A stretch of 64,000 nucleotides of DNA. It comes from Acidobacteriota bacterium. Lineage in GTDB: Bacteria > Acidobacteriota > Vicinamibacteria > Fen-336. Below are positions 53,215 to 60,747 of this stretch, one piece after another. Position 1 is the first letter of the stretch; each line of letters opens with the position of its first letter. The notes under the pieces were generated by a model. That model did no database searches. It was not told the origin of the DNA and saw nothing but the letters and a program-made list of their open reading frames with translations. Where the stretch lies: assembly GCA_011526565.1 (NCBI GenBank), contig WYBL01000026.1, positions 286,284 to 350,283 of the forward strand, in the 5' to 3' direction. Position numbers and translations under genes: made by a program.

Positions 53215-55215
53215 CTAGTACGCGAGCAGCGCGCGCAGCGCGGGCAGCAGGCGGGCGCGGGGCATGAAGACCTCCTCGAGCGCCTTGCTGAACGGGATCG
53301 GGATGTCGAGTCCGCCGAGCCGCTCGACGGGCGCGTCGAGCCACTCGAACGCCTCGCGCCCGATCGTCGCCGCGATCTCGCCGCCGAAGCCACCGGTCAG
53401 CGGCGCCTCGTGCAGCACCAGCGCGCGGCCGGTGCGGCGCACCGACTCGAGCACCGCCTCGCGGTCCCACGGCAGCAGCGTGCGCAGGTCGAGCACCTCG
53501 ACCTCGCGGCCCTCTTCGGCCAGTTCCTCGGCGGCCGAGAGCGCCCAGTGCACGCCGACGCCCCACGAGATCACGGTCGCGTCGCGCCCGGCGCGGGCCG
53601 TGCGCGCGCGGCCGATCGGCAGCGTGAAGTGGCCCTCCGGCACGGGTCCCTTCGCCCAGCGGTAGAGGAACTTGTGCTCGAGGAAGATCACGGGGTTGCC
53701 GTCTTCGAACGCGGCACAGAGCAGGCCCTTCGCGTCGGCGGGCGTCGACGGCTCGATCACCTTGAGCCCGGCGACGTGGGTGAACCAGGCCTCGACGTTC
53801 TGCGAGTGGAACGGCCCGGCGCCGACGCCACCGCCCACCGGCACCCGGATCACGACCGGCAGCTTCGCGCCCCAGCGGTAGTACGTCTTGGCCAGGTTGT
53901 TGACGATCTGGTTGAAGCCGCAGGTGATGAAGTCGCCGAACTGCATCTCGACCATCGGCACGTGGCCGTCGAGGGCCAGGCCCATGGCCGCGCCGATGGC
54001 ACCGGACTCGATGATCGGCGTGTTGCGCACCCGCGGCCTGCCGAACTCGGCGAGGAAGCCCTCGGTGACCTTGAAGACGCCGCCGTACTCGGCGATGTCC
54101 TGGCCGATGGCGACGGTCGTGGGGTCGCGGCGCATCGCCTCGCGCAGGCCGTCCGAGACCGCGTCGACGAACCGCATCTCCTTCGTCGGCCGGGACGCCT
54201 CCGGCTCCCGGGCAGGCGGTGCGGGCGCGTACACGTCGCGCAGCTCGCTCTCCGCCGAGCCGTCGGGATCCTGTGCGGCGAGGGCCTCGTCGATGATGGG
54301 TTCGATCCAGGTCTTGAGTTCGGCCTTGACCGCGTCGCGCCGCTCGGGCGTCAGCACGCCGGACGCGAACAACTGCTCCTCGAAGCGGCGGATCGGGTCC
54401 TTCTGCGCCCACTCCTCGAACAGCTCCTTCGGCACGTACGCGGTGCCCGAGGCCTCCTCGTGGCCGCGCATGCGGAAGGTCTTGAACTCGAGCAGCGTGG
54501 GCCCTTCGCCGCGGCGACCGCGGGCGGCGGCTTCGCCCACCGCCGCGTGCACCGCGAGCAGGTCGTTGCCGTCGACGACCACGCCCGGCATCCCGTAGCC
54601 GATCGCGCGGTCCGCCAGGTCGCGGCAGGCGAACTGCTCGGCGATCGGCGTCGACAGGCCGTACTGGTTGTTCTCGATCACGAACAGCACCGGCAGCTTC
54701 CACACCGCGGCCAGGTTCAGCGCCTCGTGGAAGTCGCCCTCGGAGGTGGCCCCGTCGCCGGTGAAGGCCGCCGCCACCCGGTCGCCGCCCTTCAACTGAC
54801 TGGCGAGGGCGAGGCCGTCGGCGACCGGCAGCATCGCGCCGAGGTGGCTGATCATGCCGATCACGGAGTGCTCGGGCGCCCCGAAGTGGAACGTGCGGTC
54901 GCGGCCACGGGTGTAGCCGCCGTCCTTGCCGAAGAGCTGGCGGAACAGCTTCGGCAGCGGCAGGCCGCGGGTCGTGAAGACGCCCAGGTTGCGGTGCATC
55001 GGCAGGATCCAGTCGTCGCCGCGCAGGGCCGTGGCGACGCCGACGGCGATCGCCTCCTGGCCCATCCCGGAGAACCACTTGGAGAGCTTGCCGAGGCGCA
55101 GCAGCAGCAGCGCCTTCTCCTCGATCACGCGCGGCAGCAGCAGCGCGCGGTGCAACTCGAGCAGGCGCTCGGGCGTGTAGCCGGCCAGCGCCGGCGCCGT
55201 CGACGGTTCGATCAT
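53215..55215 (-). CDS. 2-oxoacid dehydrogenase E1, alpha and beta subunits fused
   Basis: A 666-residue thiamine-diphosphate enzyme. Residues 1-340 are the alpha subunit with 'KWFSGMGQEAIAVGVATAL' and the ThDP motif 'GDGATSEGDFHEALNLAAVW' ending in 'ENNQYGLSTP'. Residues 345-666 are the beta subunit ('EMRFVDAVSDGLREAMRRDP', 'GQDIAEYGGVFKVTEGFLAE', 'PMVEMQFGDFITCGFNQIVN', 'ALVLHEAPLTGGFGGEIAAT'). The fused form is known for pyruvate or branched-chain E1 in several phyla. No E2 or E3 gene is nearby. It is followed after 3 bases by the penicillin acylase gene and diverges from the cysteine synthase-like gene by 62 bases. Confidence 0.93.
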   Translation of the reverse strand: MIEPSTAPALAGYTPERLLELHRALLLPRVIEEKALLLLRLGKLSKWFSGMGQEAIAVGVATALRGDDWILPMHRNLGVFTTRGLPLPKLFRQLFGKDGGYTRGRDRTFHFGAPEHSVIGMISHLGAMLPVADGLALASQLKGGDRVAAAFTGDGATSEGDFHEALNLAAVWKLPVLFVIENNQYGLSTPIAEQFACRDLADRAIGYGMPGVVVDGNDLLAVHAAVGEAAARGRRGEGPTLLEFKTFRMRGHEEASGTAYVPKELFEEWAQKDPIRRFEEQLFASGVLTPERRDAVKAELKTWIEPIIDEALAAQDPDGSAESELRDVYAPAPPAREPEASRPTKEMRFVDAVSDGLREAMRRDPTTVAIGQDIAEYGGVFKVTEGFLAEFGRPRVRNTPIIESGAIGAAMGLALDGHVPMVEMQFGDFITCGFNQIVNNLAKTYYRWGAKLPVVIRVPVGGGVGAGPFHSQNVEAWFTHVAGLKVIEPSTPADAKGLLCAAFEDGNPVIFLEHKFLYRWAKGPVPEGHFTLPIGRARTARAGRDATVISWGVGVHWALSAAEELAEEGREVEVLDLRTLLPWDREAVLESVRRTGRALVLHEAPLTGGFGGEIAATIGREAFEWLDAPVERLGGLDIPIPFSKALEEVFMPRARLLPALRALLAY

Positions 55216-55277
55216 ATGAAGGAACGATTCTAGCGGGCGGCCGTAGACTGGCGGGAATCGCGACAGGAGTCCCCTCC

Positions 55278-56201
55278 ATGAACGTGCTCGAGGCCGTCGG
55301 CAACACGTCGCTGGTCCTCCTGCGGCGCATCGCGCCCGCGAACGGTGCGGCGCTGTTCGCCAAGCTGGAGTGGGAGAACCCCTCCGGCAGCATGAAGGAC
55401 CGCATGGCGCGGGCCGTGATCGAGCGCGCCGAGGCCGACGGGCGGCTGAAGCCCGGACACACGGTCGTCGAGTACACCGGCGGCTCGACCGGGACCTCGC
55501 TCGCGCAGGTGTGCGCGGCCCGCGGCTACCGCATCCGGATCGTGACGTCCGAGGCGTTCAGCCAGGAGAAGCGCGACCACATGGCGGCGCTGGGCGCGGA
55601 GCTGACGCTGGTGCCCGCGGAGGGCGGGCTGACGACGAAGAAGCTTATCCTCGACATGGTCGAGGTCGCCCGCGGCCTGGCGGCCGAGCCGAACACGTTC
55701 TGGACCAATCAACTCGAGAACCACGATGCCATTGCCGGCTACCACGCGCTCGGCGAGGAGATCTGGACGCAGATGGAGGGCCGGGTCGACGCCTTCGTCC
55801 ACTCCGTCGGCACCGCCGCCTCGATCCGCGGCGTGGCCGCGGCGCTGAAGCGGCACACGTCGGACGTGCGGATCGTCGCCGTCGAGCCGGGTGAGTCGCC
55901 GGTGCTCGGCGGGGGCCAGCCCGGCCCGCACAAGATCGAAGGCGTGGGCATCGGCTACGTTCCGCCGCTCTGGGACGCGTCGGTCGTCGACGAGGTGATC
56001 GCGGTGCCCACGGCCGACGCCAAGGCGATGGCGCGACGCCTGGCGCGCGAGGAGGCGCTGTTCGCCGGCACCTCGTCGGGCGCGAACGTGATCGCCGCGC
56101 TGCAGGTGGCCGAGCGCCTCGGCGCCGGCGCGCGCGTCGCCACCCTGATGTGCGACTCGGGCCTCAAGTACCTCAGCACGGACGTCTACCGCCAGGCCTG
56201 A
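55278..56201 (+). CDS. Cysteine synthase-like PLP enzyme (beta-family)
   Basis: A 307-residue fold-type II PLP protein. The Schiff-base Lys is in 'NPSGSMKDRMARAVIERAEA', 'VVEYTGGSTGTSLAQVCAAR' binds the substrate and PLP phosphate, 'NQLENHDAIAGYHALGEEIW' is conserved in O-acetylserine sulfhydrylases, and 'VEPGESPVLGGGQPGPHKIE' with 'GVGIGYVPPLWD' follows. A Gly/Ser-rich 'FAGTSSGANV' ends the active site. Cysteine synthase A or a cystathionine beta-synthase-type relative is likely. The short length (no CBS domains) fits CysK. It begins its own unit. Confidence 0.9.
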   Translation: MNVLEAVGNTSLVLLRRIAPANGAALFAKLEWENPSGSMKDRMARAVIERAEADGRLKPGHTVVEYTGGSTGTSLAQVCAARGYRIRIVTSEAFSQEKRDHMAALGAELTLVPAEGGLTTKKLILDMVEVARGLAAEPNTFWTNQLENHDAIAGYHALGEEIWTQMEGRVDAFVHSVGTAASIRGVAAALKRHTSDVRIVAVEPGESPVLGGGQPGPHKIEGVGIGYVPPLWDASVVDEVIAVPTADAKAMARRLAREEALFAGTSSGANVIAALQVAERLGAGARVATLMCDSGLKYLSTDVYRQA

Positions 56202-56227
56202 GACCGGCTGCTCCTGATGGGTTCATG

Positions 56228-56256
56228 TGGAAAGAAAATCTACTTTAGTGTAGAAT
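56228..56256 (+). promoter_or_regulatory. Promoter and candidate operator of the AbiE-type locus
   Basis: TGGAAA (56228-56233), a 17-base gap and TAGAAT (56251-56256) form a sigma-70-like promoter. Between and over them an inverted repeat TCTAC/GTAGA (56239-56243 and 56250-56254) lies in an AT-rich patch. The start codon at 56267 follows the -10 box by only 10 bases with no ribosome-binding site, suggesting a leaderless transcript. AbiEi antitoxins are known to repress their own promoter through inverted repeats, so this site is a natural operator. Not tested. Confidence 0.45.
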
Positions 56257-56266
56257 TATCTGCGTT

Positions 56267-56866
56267 ATGAAGGCGATAGAGGATGCCCGGCGGGTTCTGG
56301 CGCTGGCGCCCCAGCAGCGGGGCGTCTTCTCGAGCGCAGACCTGCGAGCGATCCTGCCCGACCCGAACCCCGCGGCCTTCGCGCGTCGAGCCGAGGCCCT
56401 GCAGCGCTCCGGGGTGCTCCGGCGCTTTCTCAGGGGCTGGCACGTCGCCGAGGAGTTCGACCTCGCCACGCTGAGCCAGCGGCTCACGCCCGAGTCGTAC
56501 ATCAGCTTCGCGAACGCCCTTTCGCGCGACCTCCTGATCGGGCCGCGCCCGGACCGGCAGGTGATGGCCGTGCGGGTGGGGCGCAACCGGGTCTATCGCG
56601 CCTTCGGCTTCGAGATCGCCCATCTCGGCCTCGCCCCGCACCTCTTCTTCGCGTACGAGACGCTGGACGGGATCCACTACGCCGACGCGGAGAAGGCCAT
56701 GCTCGACACCTTGTACTTCCACCTGCGCGGCCAGCGCTACGTGTTCGATCCGTTCTCGGACGTCGACACGTCGCGGCTGGACCCGGGCCGGCTCCGGGAT
56801 TACCTCGGCCGCTACCGGAACCCGCGCTTCGTGGCTTTCGCGCGCAACACGCTGGGGCTGTCGTGA
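56267..56866 (+). CDS. AbiEi-family antitoxin / transcriptional regulator
   Basis: A 199-residue protein. The N-terminal winged helix ('GVFSSADLRAIL', 'FARRAEALQRSGVLRRFLRG') is of the AbiEi antitoxin type, followed by 'WHVAEEFDLATLSQRLTPES' and 'YISFANALSRDLLIGPRPDR', with a C-terminal 'YADAEKAMLDTLYFHLRGQR' typical of AbiEi_3/4-like proteins. In AbiE type IV systems it represses the operon and counters the nucleotidyltransferase toxin. It overlaps the toxin start by GTGA (56863-56866). The downstream toxin is broken, so the antitoxin may now stand alone. Confidence 0.85.
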   Translation: MKAIEDARRVLALAPQQRGVFSSADLRAILPDPNPAAFARRAEALQRSGVLRRFLRGWHVAEEFDLATLSQRLTPESYISFANALSRDLLIGPRPDRQVMAVRVGRNRVYRAFGFEIAHLGLAPHLFFAYETLDGIHYADAEKAMLDTLYFHLRGQRYVFDPFSDVDTSRLDPGRLRDYLGRYRNPRFVAFARNTLGLS

Positions 56867-57362
56867 CGGCGCTGCGACGCCCGGCGACGGCCGAGGGCCT
56901 GTTCCTCGCGGTGATGCACGCGTTCGCGGCGCGCTTCGACCAGCACGCGATCCTCAAGGGCGGCATCGCGCTGCGCCTGCTCGAGAGCCCGCGCGCGACC
57001 ACCGACATCGACTACGTCTTCGTGCCCTTCCAATCGAAGCGGGAGATCAAGGCCGATGTCGAGGCCGCGCTGCGGGGGATCGACGGGGCAGCGGTCGAGG
57101 TCCGCTCGGGGCCGCCGTGGACATGGAGGCCCTCGATCGGCGACTGGCGCGCGTCGAGTCGCGCATTCAGTCGCTGCGAAAACGGAAGAGGATGACGCGC
57201 GGCGAACTGGCCCGCGAACTCCGCGCGGCTGCGGAGGCGCTGAAGGAGAGGGACGTCGAGGCCGAACTCGCGCCGCTGCTGCCGCCCGGGGAGACGGCGG
57301 GCCTGGTTCCCCGGATCCGGGCCGCGGTCTCCCGGCTCGCCGACGGGCTCGAGGCTTCGTAG
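56863..57362 (+). pseudogene. AbiEii-type nucleotidyltransferase toxin with internal deletion
   Basis: From GTG 56863 the frame encodes 'FDQHAILKGGIALRLLESPR' followed by ATTDIDYVFV, the nucleotidyltransferase core with its conserved GG and DxD-like residues, and 'IKADVEAALRGIDGAAVEVR'. At about 57113 the reading shifts to the frame of 57117-57362, whose peptide ('DMEALDRRLARVESRIQSLR', 'MTRGELARELRAAAEALKER', 'VPRIRAAVSRLADGLEAS') fits the C-terminal helices of AbiEii-like toxins. The central part, normally some 60-90 residues, is missing. The toxin kinase-like GTP-binding region is therefore incomplete and the protein is probably inactive. The remaining frame runs to a stop at 57195. Confidence 0.78.
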
Positions 57363-57385
57363 GCTGGTCAGCCGATACTTGTCGC

Positions 57386-59275
57386 ATGGCCTTTTCCGAC
57401 CTTCGCGCCTTTCTCGATGCGCTGCGCTCCGCGGGCGACCTCCGGGTCGTCGACGCGCCCGTCGACGCCCGCCTCGAGGCCGCCGAGATCCACCGCCGGG
57501 TGATCGCGGCCGGCGGTCCCGCGCTGCTCTTCACGAACGTGAAGGGCGCCGACTTCCCGCTGGTGACGAACCTGTTCGGCACCGCGCGCCGCGCCGAGAT
57601 GGCGTTCGGCCGGCGGCCGATGGAGCTGGTGAAGCGGCTGGCCGCGCTGCCGCGGGTGGCGGTGCCGCCGACGCCCGCGAAGCTGTGGGCGCAGCGCGAT
57701 CTGGCGTGGGACGCGCTGAAGATCGGCCTCAAGCGCCGGCCGTCGGGACCGGTGTCCGAAGTCGTCACCCGCGACGTGCGGCTCGACAAGCTGCCGGCAC
57801 TCACGACCTGGCCCGAAGACGGCGGCCCGTTCGTCACGCTGCCGCTCGTCTACACCGAGCATCCTGGGGGTTTGGGGGCGGAGGAGGCCGGAGTCGGCCG
57901 ACGGAGCCCCCATGGAACCGGCGCCGGATTCACTCCGGCGCCGGAATCCGATGGAGGACATGGCCACAACCTGGGCATGTACCGGATGCACGTGCACGAC
58001 GCGCGCACGACCGGGATGCACTGGCAGATCGGCAAGGGCGGCGGCTTCCACTACCAGGTCGCGGAGGAGCGCGGCGAGGCGCTGCCCGTCACGGTGTTCC
58101 TCGGGGGGCCGCCCGCGTTGATCCTGGCCGCGATCGCGCCGCTGCCCGAGAACGTGCCCGAGCTGATGCTGGCCTCGCTGATCGCCGGCGAGCGGCTCGG
58201 GCTGTGCCCGGGGCCGGGCCCGCACCCGCTGGTCGCCAACGCCGAGTTCGCGCTGGTGGGGAAGGTGGCTCCCAGGGTGCGCAAGCCGGAGGGGCCGTTC
58301 GGCGACCACTACGGCTACTACTCGCTGCGCCACGACTACCCGGTGTTCGAGGTGGAGTGGATGGCGCGGCGCAAGGACGCGATCTGGCCCGCGACCGTCG
58401 TCGGCAAGCCGCGCCAGGAGGACTTCTTCATCGGCGACCTGCTGCAGGAGCTGCTGTCGCCGTTGTTCCCGCTGGTGATGCCGGCGGTGCGCGACCTGTG
58501 GTCCTACGGCGAGACCGGCTACCACTCGCTCGCCGGCGCGGTCGTCCGCGAGCGCTACCGGCGCGAGGCGATGGCCTCCGCCTTCCGCATCCTCGGCGAA
58601 GGCCAGCTCTCGCTCACCAAGTTCCTGCTCGCCACCGATCGCCCGGTCGACCTCAAGGACTTCCGGGCGACGCTCGAGCACGTGCTGGCCCGGACCCGGC
58701 CCGAGACCGACCTGTACGTTTTCTCGAATCTCTCGATGGACACGCTCGACTACTCGACGCCCACCATCAACGAGGGCTCGAAGGGGGTGTGGCTCGGCCT
58801 CGGCGACCCGGTGCGCGAGTTGCCGCGCGAGTTCCGGCCCGCGACCCCGCCGCCCGCCGACGCCTTCGGCATCGCCCCGTTCTGCGCCGGCGCCCTGGTG
58901 GTCGGCGCCCGGCCGTTCGCCGAAGACCCCGGCGCGCCCGAGCGCTTCGCCGCCCACGCGGCGTTCGACGGCTGGCCGCTGGTCGTGCTGACCGACGAGC
59001 CGCAGCGCGCGGCGAAGAGCGCGATGAACTTCCTGTGGACGACGTTCACCCGCTTCGAGCCGGCGGCCGACGTGCACGCCCGCTCGAAGCGGCTCGTCCG
59101 CAGCCACGTCAGCTACGAGCTGCCGATCGTGATCGACGCCCGCCGCAAGCCGTGGTTCCCGGCCGAGGTCTCGTGCGACCCCGACACGGCATCGCTCGTC
59201 TCGCGCCGCTGGCAGGAGTACTTCCCGCAGGGCGGCGTCGAGATGGGCGACGCGGAGCGCGCCCACCTCGACTAG
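57386..59275 (+). CDS. ubiD: UbiD-family decarboxylase with an in-frame 30-residue insertion
   Basis: A 629-residue prenyl-FMN-dependent decarboxylase from ATG 57386. 'FLDALRSAGDLRVVDAPVDA', 'LLFTNVKGADFPLVTNLFGT', 'NLGMYRMHVHDARTTGMHWQ' (metal and cofactor site), 'PEGPFGDHYGYYSLRHDYPV' (catalytic Glu region) and 'NFLWTTFTRFEPAADVHARS' are family hallmarks. Residues about 160-190, between 'YTEHP' and 'GHGHNLGMYR', are an insertion of about 30 residues that related proteins lack. The inserted DNA contains two hairpins (see repeat entry) and keeps the frame. Members act in quinone synthesis or aromatic carboxylate metabolism. No ubiX gene is nearby. Confidence 0.9.
   Translation: MAFSDLRAFLDALRSAGDLRVVDAPVDARLEAAEIHRRVIAAGGPALLFTNVKGADFPLVTNLFGTARRAEMAFGRRPMELVKRLAALPRVAVPPTPAKLWAQRDLAWDALKIGLKRRPSGPVSEVVTRDVRLDKLPALTTWPEDGGPFVTLPLVYTEHPGGLGAEEAGVGRRSPHGTGAGFTPAPESDGGHGHNLGMYRMHVHDARTTGMHWQIGKGGGFHYQVAEERGEALPVTVFLGGPPALILAAIAPLPENVPELMLASLIAGERLGLCPGPGPHPLVANAEFALVGKVAPRVRKPEGPFGDHYGYYSLRHDYPVFEVEWMARRKDAIWPATVVGKPRQEDFFIGDLLQELLSPLFPLVMPAVRDLWSYGETGYHSLAGAVVRERYRREAMASAFRILGEGQLSLTKFLLATDRPVDLKDFRATLEHVLARTRPETDLYVFSNLSMDTLDYSTPTINEGSKGVWLGLGDPVRELPREFRPATPPPADAFGIAPFCAGALVVGARPFAEDPGAPERFAAHAAFDGWPLVVLTDEPQRAAKSAMNFLWTTFTRFEPAADVHARSKRLVRSHVSYELPIVIDARRKPWFPAEVSCDPDTASLVSRRWQEYFPQGGVEMGDAERAHLD
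57865..57957 (+). repeat. Palindromic repeat element inserted in ubiD
   Basis: Stem 1: CCGGCGCCGG at 57918-57927 pairs with the same palindrome at 57935-57944 around a 7-base loop. A second hairpin pairs TGGGGGC (57873-57879) with GCCCCCA (57906-57912), enclosing GGCCG/CGGCC (57886-57899). The half with CCATGGAACCGGCGCCGG resembles the intergenic element at 62163-62206 in layout and sequence. The insert adds about 30 codons in frame. No clear target-site duplication is seen. Limits are approximate. Confidence 0.65.
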
Positions 59276-59278
59276 GGC

Positions 59279-59306
59279 TTGACTTCGACGGGCCGCCCTC
59301 TAGAGT
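59279..59306 (+). promoter_or_regulatory. Candidate sigma-70 promoter for the transporter genes
   Basis: TTGACT (59279-59284), 16 bases, then TAGAGT (59301-59306). The transporter ATG at 59368 follows with AGGGAG upstream. A CCCGGG/CCCGGG stem (59329-59346) would lie in the leader. Confidence 0.4.
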
Positions 59307-59367
59307 ACGCGGGTTCCACGAAGAGCCTCCCGGGGTCGGGCCCGGGCAAGAGGGAGCGGCAACGCCG

Positions 59368-60738
59368 ATGCAGGTGAGCGACGACCGCGGCAGTTGGGGT
59401 TCGAGGGCGGGCTTCATCCTGGCGGCGGCCGGCTCGGCCGTCGGCCTCGGCAACATCTGGGGCTTCCCCATGCAGGTGGGGAAGGGCGGAGGCGCGGTTT
59501 TCGTCCTCATCTACCTCGCCTGCGTGTTCCTGATCTGCTTCCCGATCCTGATCGCGGAGCTGGCGCTGGGCCGCTCGTCACGGCGCTCGCCGATCGAGGC
59601 GTTCGCCACGACCCGGCCCGGGACGCCGTGGTGGGTGGTGGGCGCCCTGGGCGTGATGGCCGGCGTCGGCATCCTCTCCTTCTACGTCGTGATCGCCGGC
59701 TGGACGCTGGCCTACATCTGGTTCGCGGCGACGGGCGCGGTCGTCGGCAGCCCCGAGCAGATCGGCGGCTTCTTCGGCGCTTTCGTCGCCGACGGCGCGA
59801 AGAACGTCGTGCTCTCGTTCGTCGTGCTGGCCGTGACCGCCGGGATCCTACTGGCCGGCGTGCGCGAGGGCATCGAACGCGCGTCGAAGCTGATGATGCC
59901 GGCGCTGTTCCTGCTGCTGATCGGCCTGGCGGCCCGGGCCCTCACCCTGCCCGGCGCGGCCGAGGGTCTCGCCTACTACATGCACCCGGACTGGTCCGGG
60001 CTGACCAACCCGGCGGTCTTCAACGCGGCACTCGGCCAGGCCTTCTTCTCGCTCAGCCTGGGCATGGGCGCGATGATCACCTACGGCAGCTACCTCTCGC
60101 GCACGGCCAACGCCACGACCTCGGCGGCGTGGGTGGCGGGGCTCGACACGGCCGTCGCGCTGCTGGCCGGGCTCGTGATCTTCCCGGCGGGCTTCTCGAT
60201 CGCCGGCTTCGACCCCTCGTCGAGCGGGCCGGGCTTGATCTTCGCGGTGCTGCCGCGGCTGTTCGGCACGATGCCGGGCGGCGAGCTGTTCGGCGCGGCG
60301 TTCTTCATCCTGCTCTCGATCGCGGCGCTGACCAGCACGCTGTCGCTGCTCGAGGTGCCGACCTCCGCCCTGGTCGACCGCGGCTGGCCGCGGAAGCGGG
60401 CCGTGGTCACGCTCACTCTCGCGGTCGGGGCGCTGTCCGTGCCCTCGGTCCTCTCCCAGGGCGCCGTCGCGTCGCTCAGCACCCTGCCCGGGTTCGAGGT
60501 CTCGTTCCTGGACCTGATGGCGACCGTGTGGAACAACTGGGCGCTGCCGATCGGCGGGCTGCTGATCTCCATCTTCGTCGGCTGGGTGTGGGGCGCCGAT
60601 CGGGCGATCGAGGAGCTGACGGCCGAGGGCCAGACCTTTCCCGCCGCTCCGCTGTGGGCGTTCCTGATCCGCTACGTGTGCCCGCTGGCGATCCTGTTCA
60701 TCATCGTGATGACCGCGCGCGGCATGTTCGCGGGCTGA
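59368..60738 (+). CDS. Sodium-dependent NSS/SNF-family transporter
   Basis: A 456-residue transporter with about eleven to twelve membrane segments, as in prokaryotic NSS proteins. 'WGSRAGFILAAAGSAVGLGN' and 'IWGFPMQVGKGGGAVFVLIY' form the sodium and substrate sites in TM1, followed by 'ILSFYVVIAGWTLAYIWF' (TM3), 'AFFSLSLGMGAMITYGSYLS' (TM6 region) and 'ALTSTLSLLEVPTSALVDRG' (TM8). It imports an amino acid or related amine with Na+. TM1 is 'GNIWGFP' where the other transporter has 'GNIWRFP', so a conserved Arg is replaced by Gly. It precedes an AGCS transporter by 9 bases. Confidence 0.92.
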   Translation: MQVSDDRGSWGSRAGFILAAAGSAVGLGNIWGFPMQVGKGGGAVFVLIYLACVFLICFPILIAELALGRSSRRSPIEAFATTRPGTPWWVVGALGVMAGVGILSFYVVIAGWTLAYIWFAATGAVVGSPEQIGGFFGAFVADGAKNVVLSFVVLAVTAGILLAGVREGIERASKLMMPALFLLLIGLAARALTLPGAAEGLAYYMHPDWSGLTNPAVFNAALGQAFFSLSLGMGAMITYGSYLSRTANATTSAAWVAGLDTAVALLAGLVIFPAGFSIAGFDPSSSGPGLIFAVLPRLFGTMPGGELFGAAFFILLSIAALTSTLSLLEVPTSALVDRGWPRKRAVVTLTLAVGALSVPSVLSQGAVASLSTLPGFEVSFLDLMATVWNNWALPIGGLLISIFVGWVWGADRAIEELTAEGQTFPAAPLWAFLIRYVCPLAILFIIVMTARGMFAG

Positions 60739-60747
60739 GGAGGCGCA

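Noticed and set aside
50809..55233. Very long open frame (1474 codons) on the plus strand
   Set aside because: It lies antisense to the penicillin acylase and E1 genes, which have clear domains and starts. High GC removes stop codons from the opposite strand. Its composition is Arg/Ala/Gly/His-rich without any motif.
57117..57362. Separate small gene after the AbiE toxin
   Set aside because: Its peptide fits the C-terminal helices of AbiEii-like toxins, so it is treated as the second half of the broken toxin gene.
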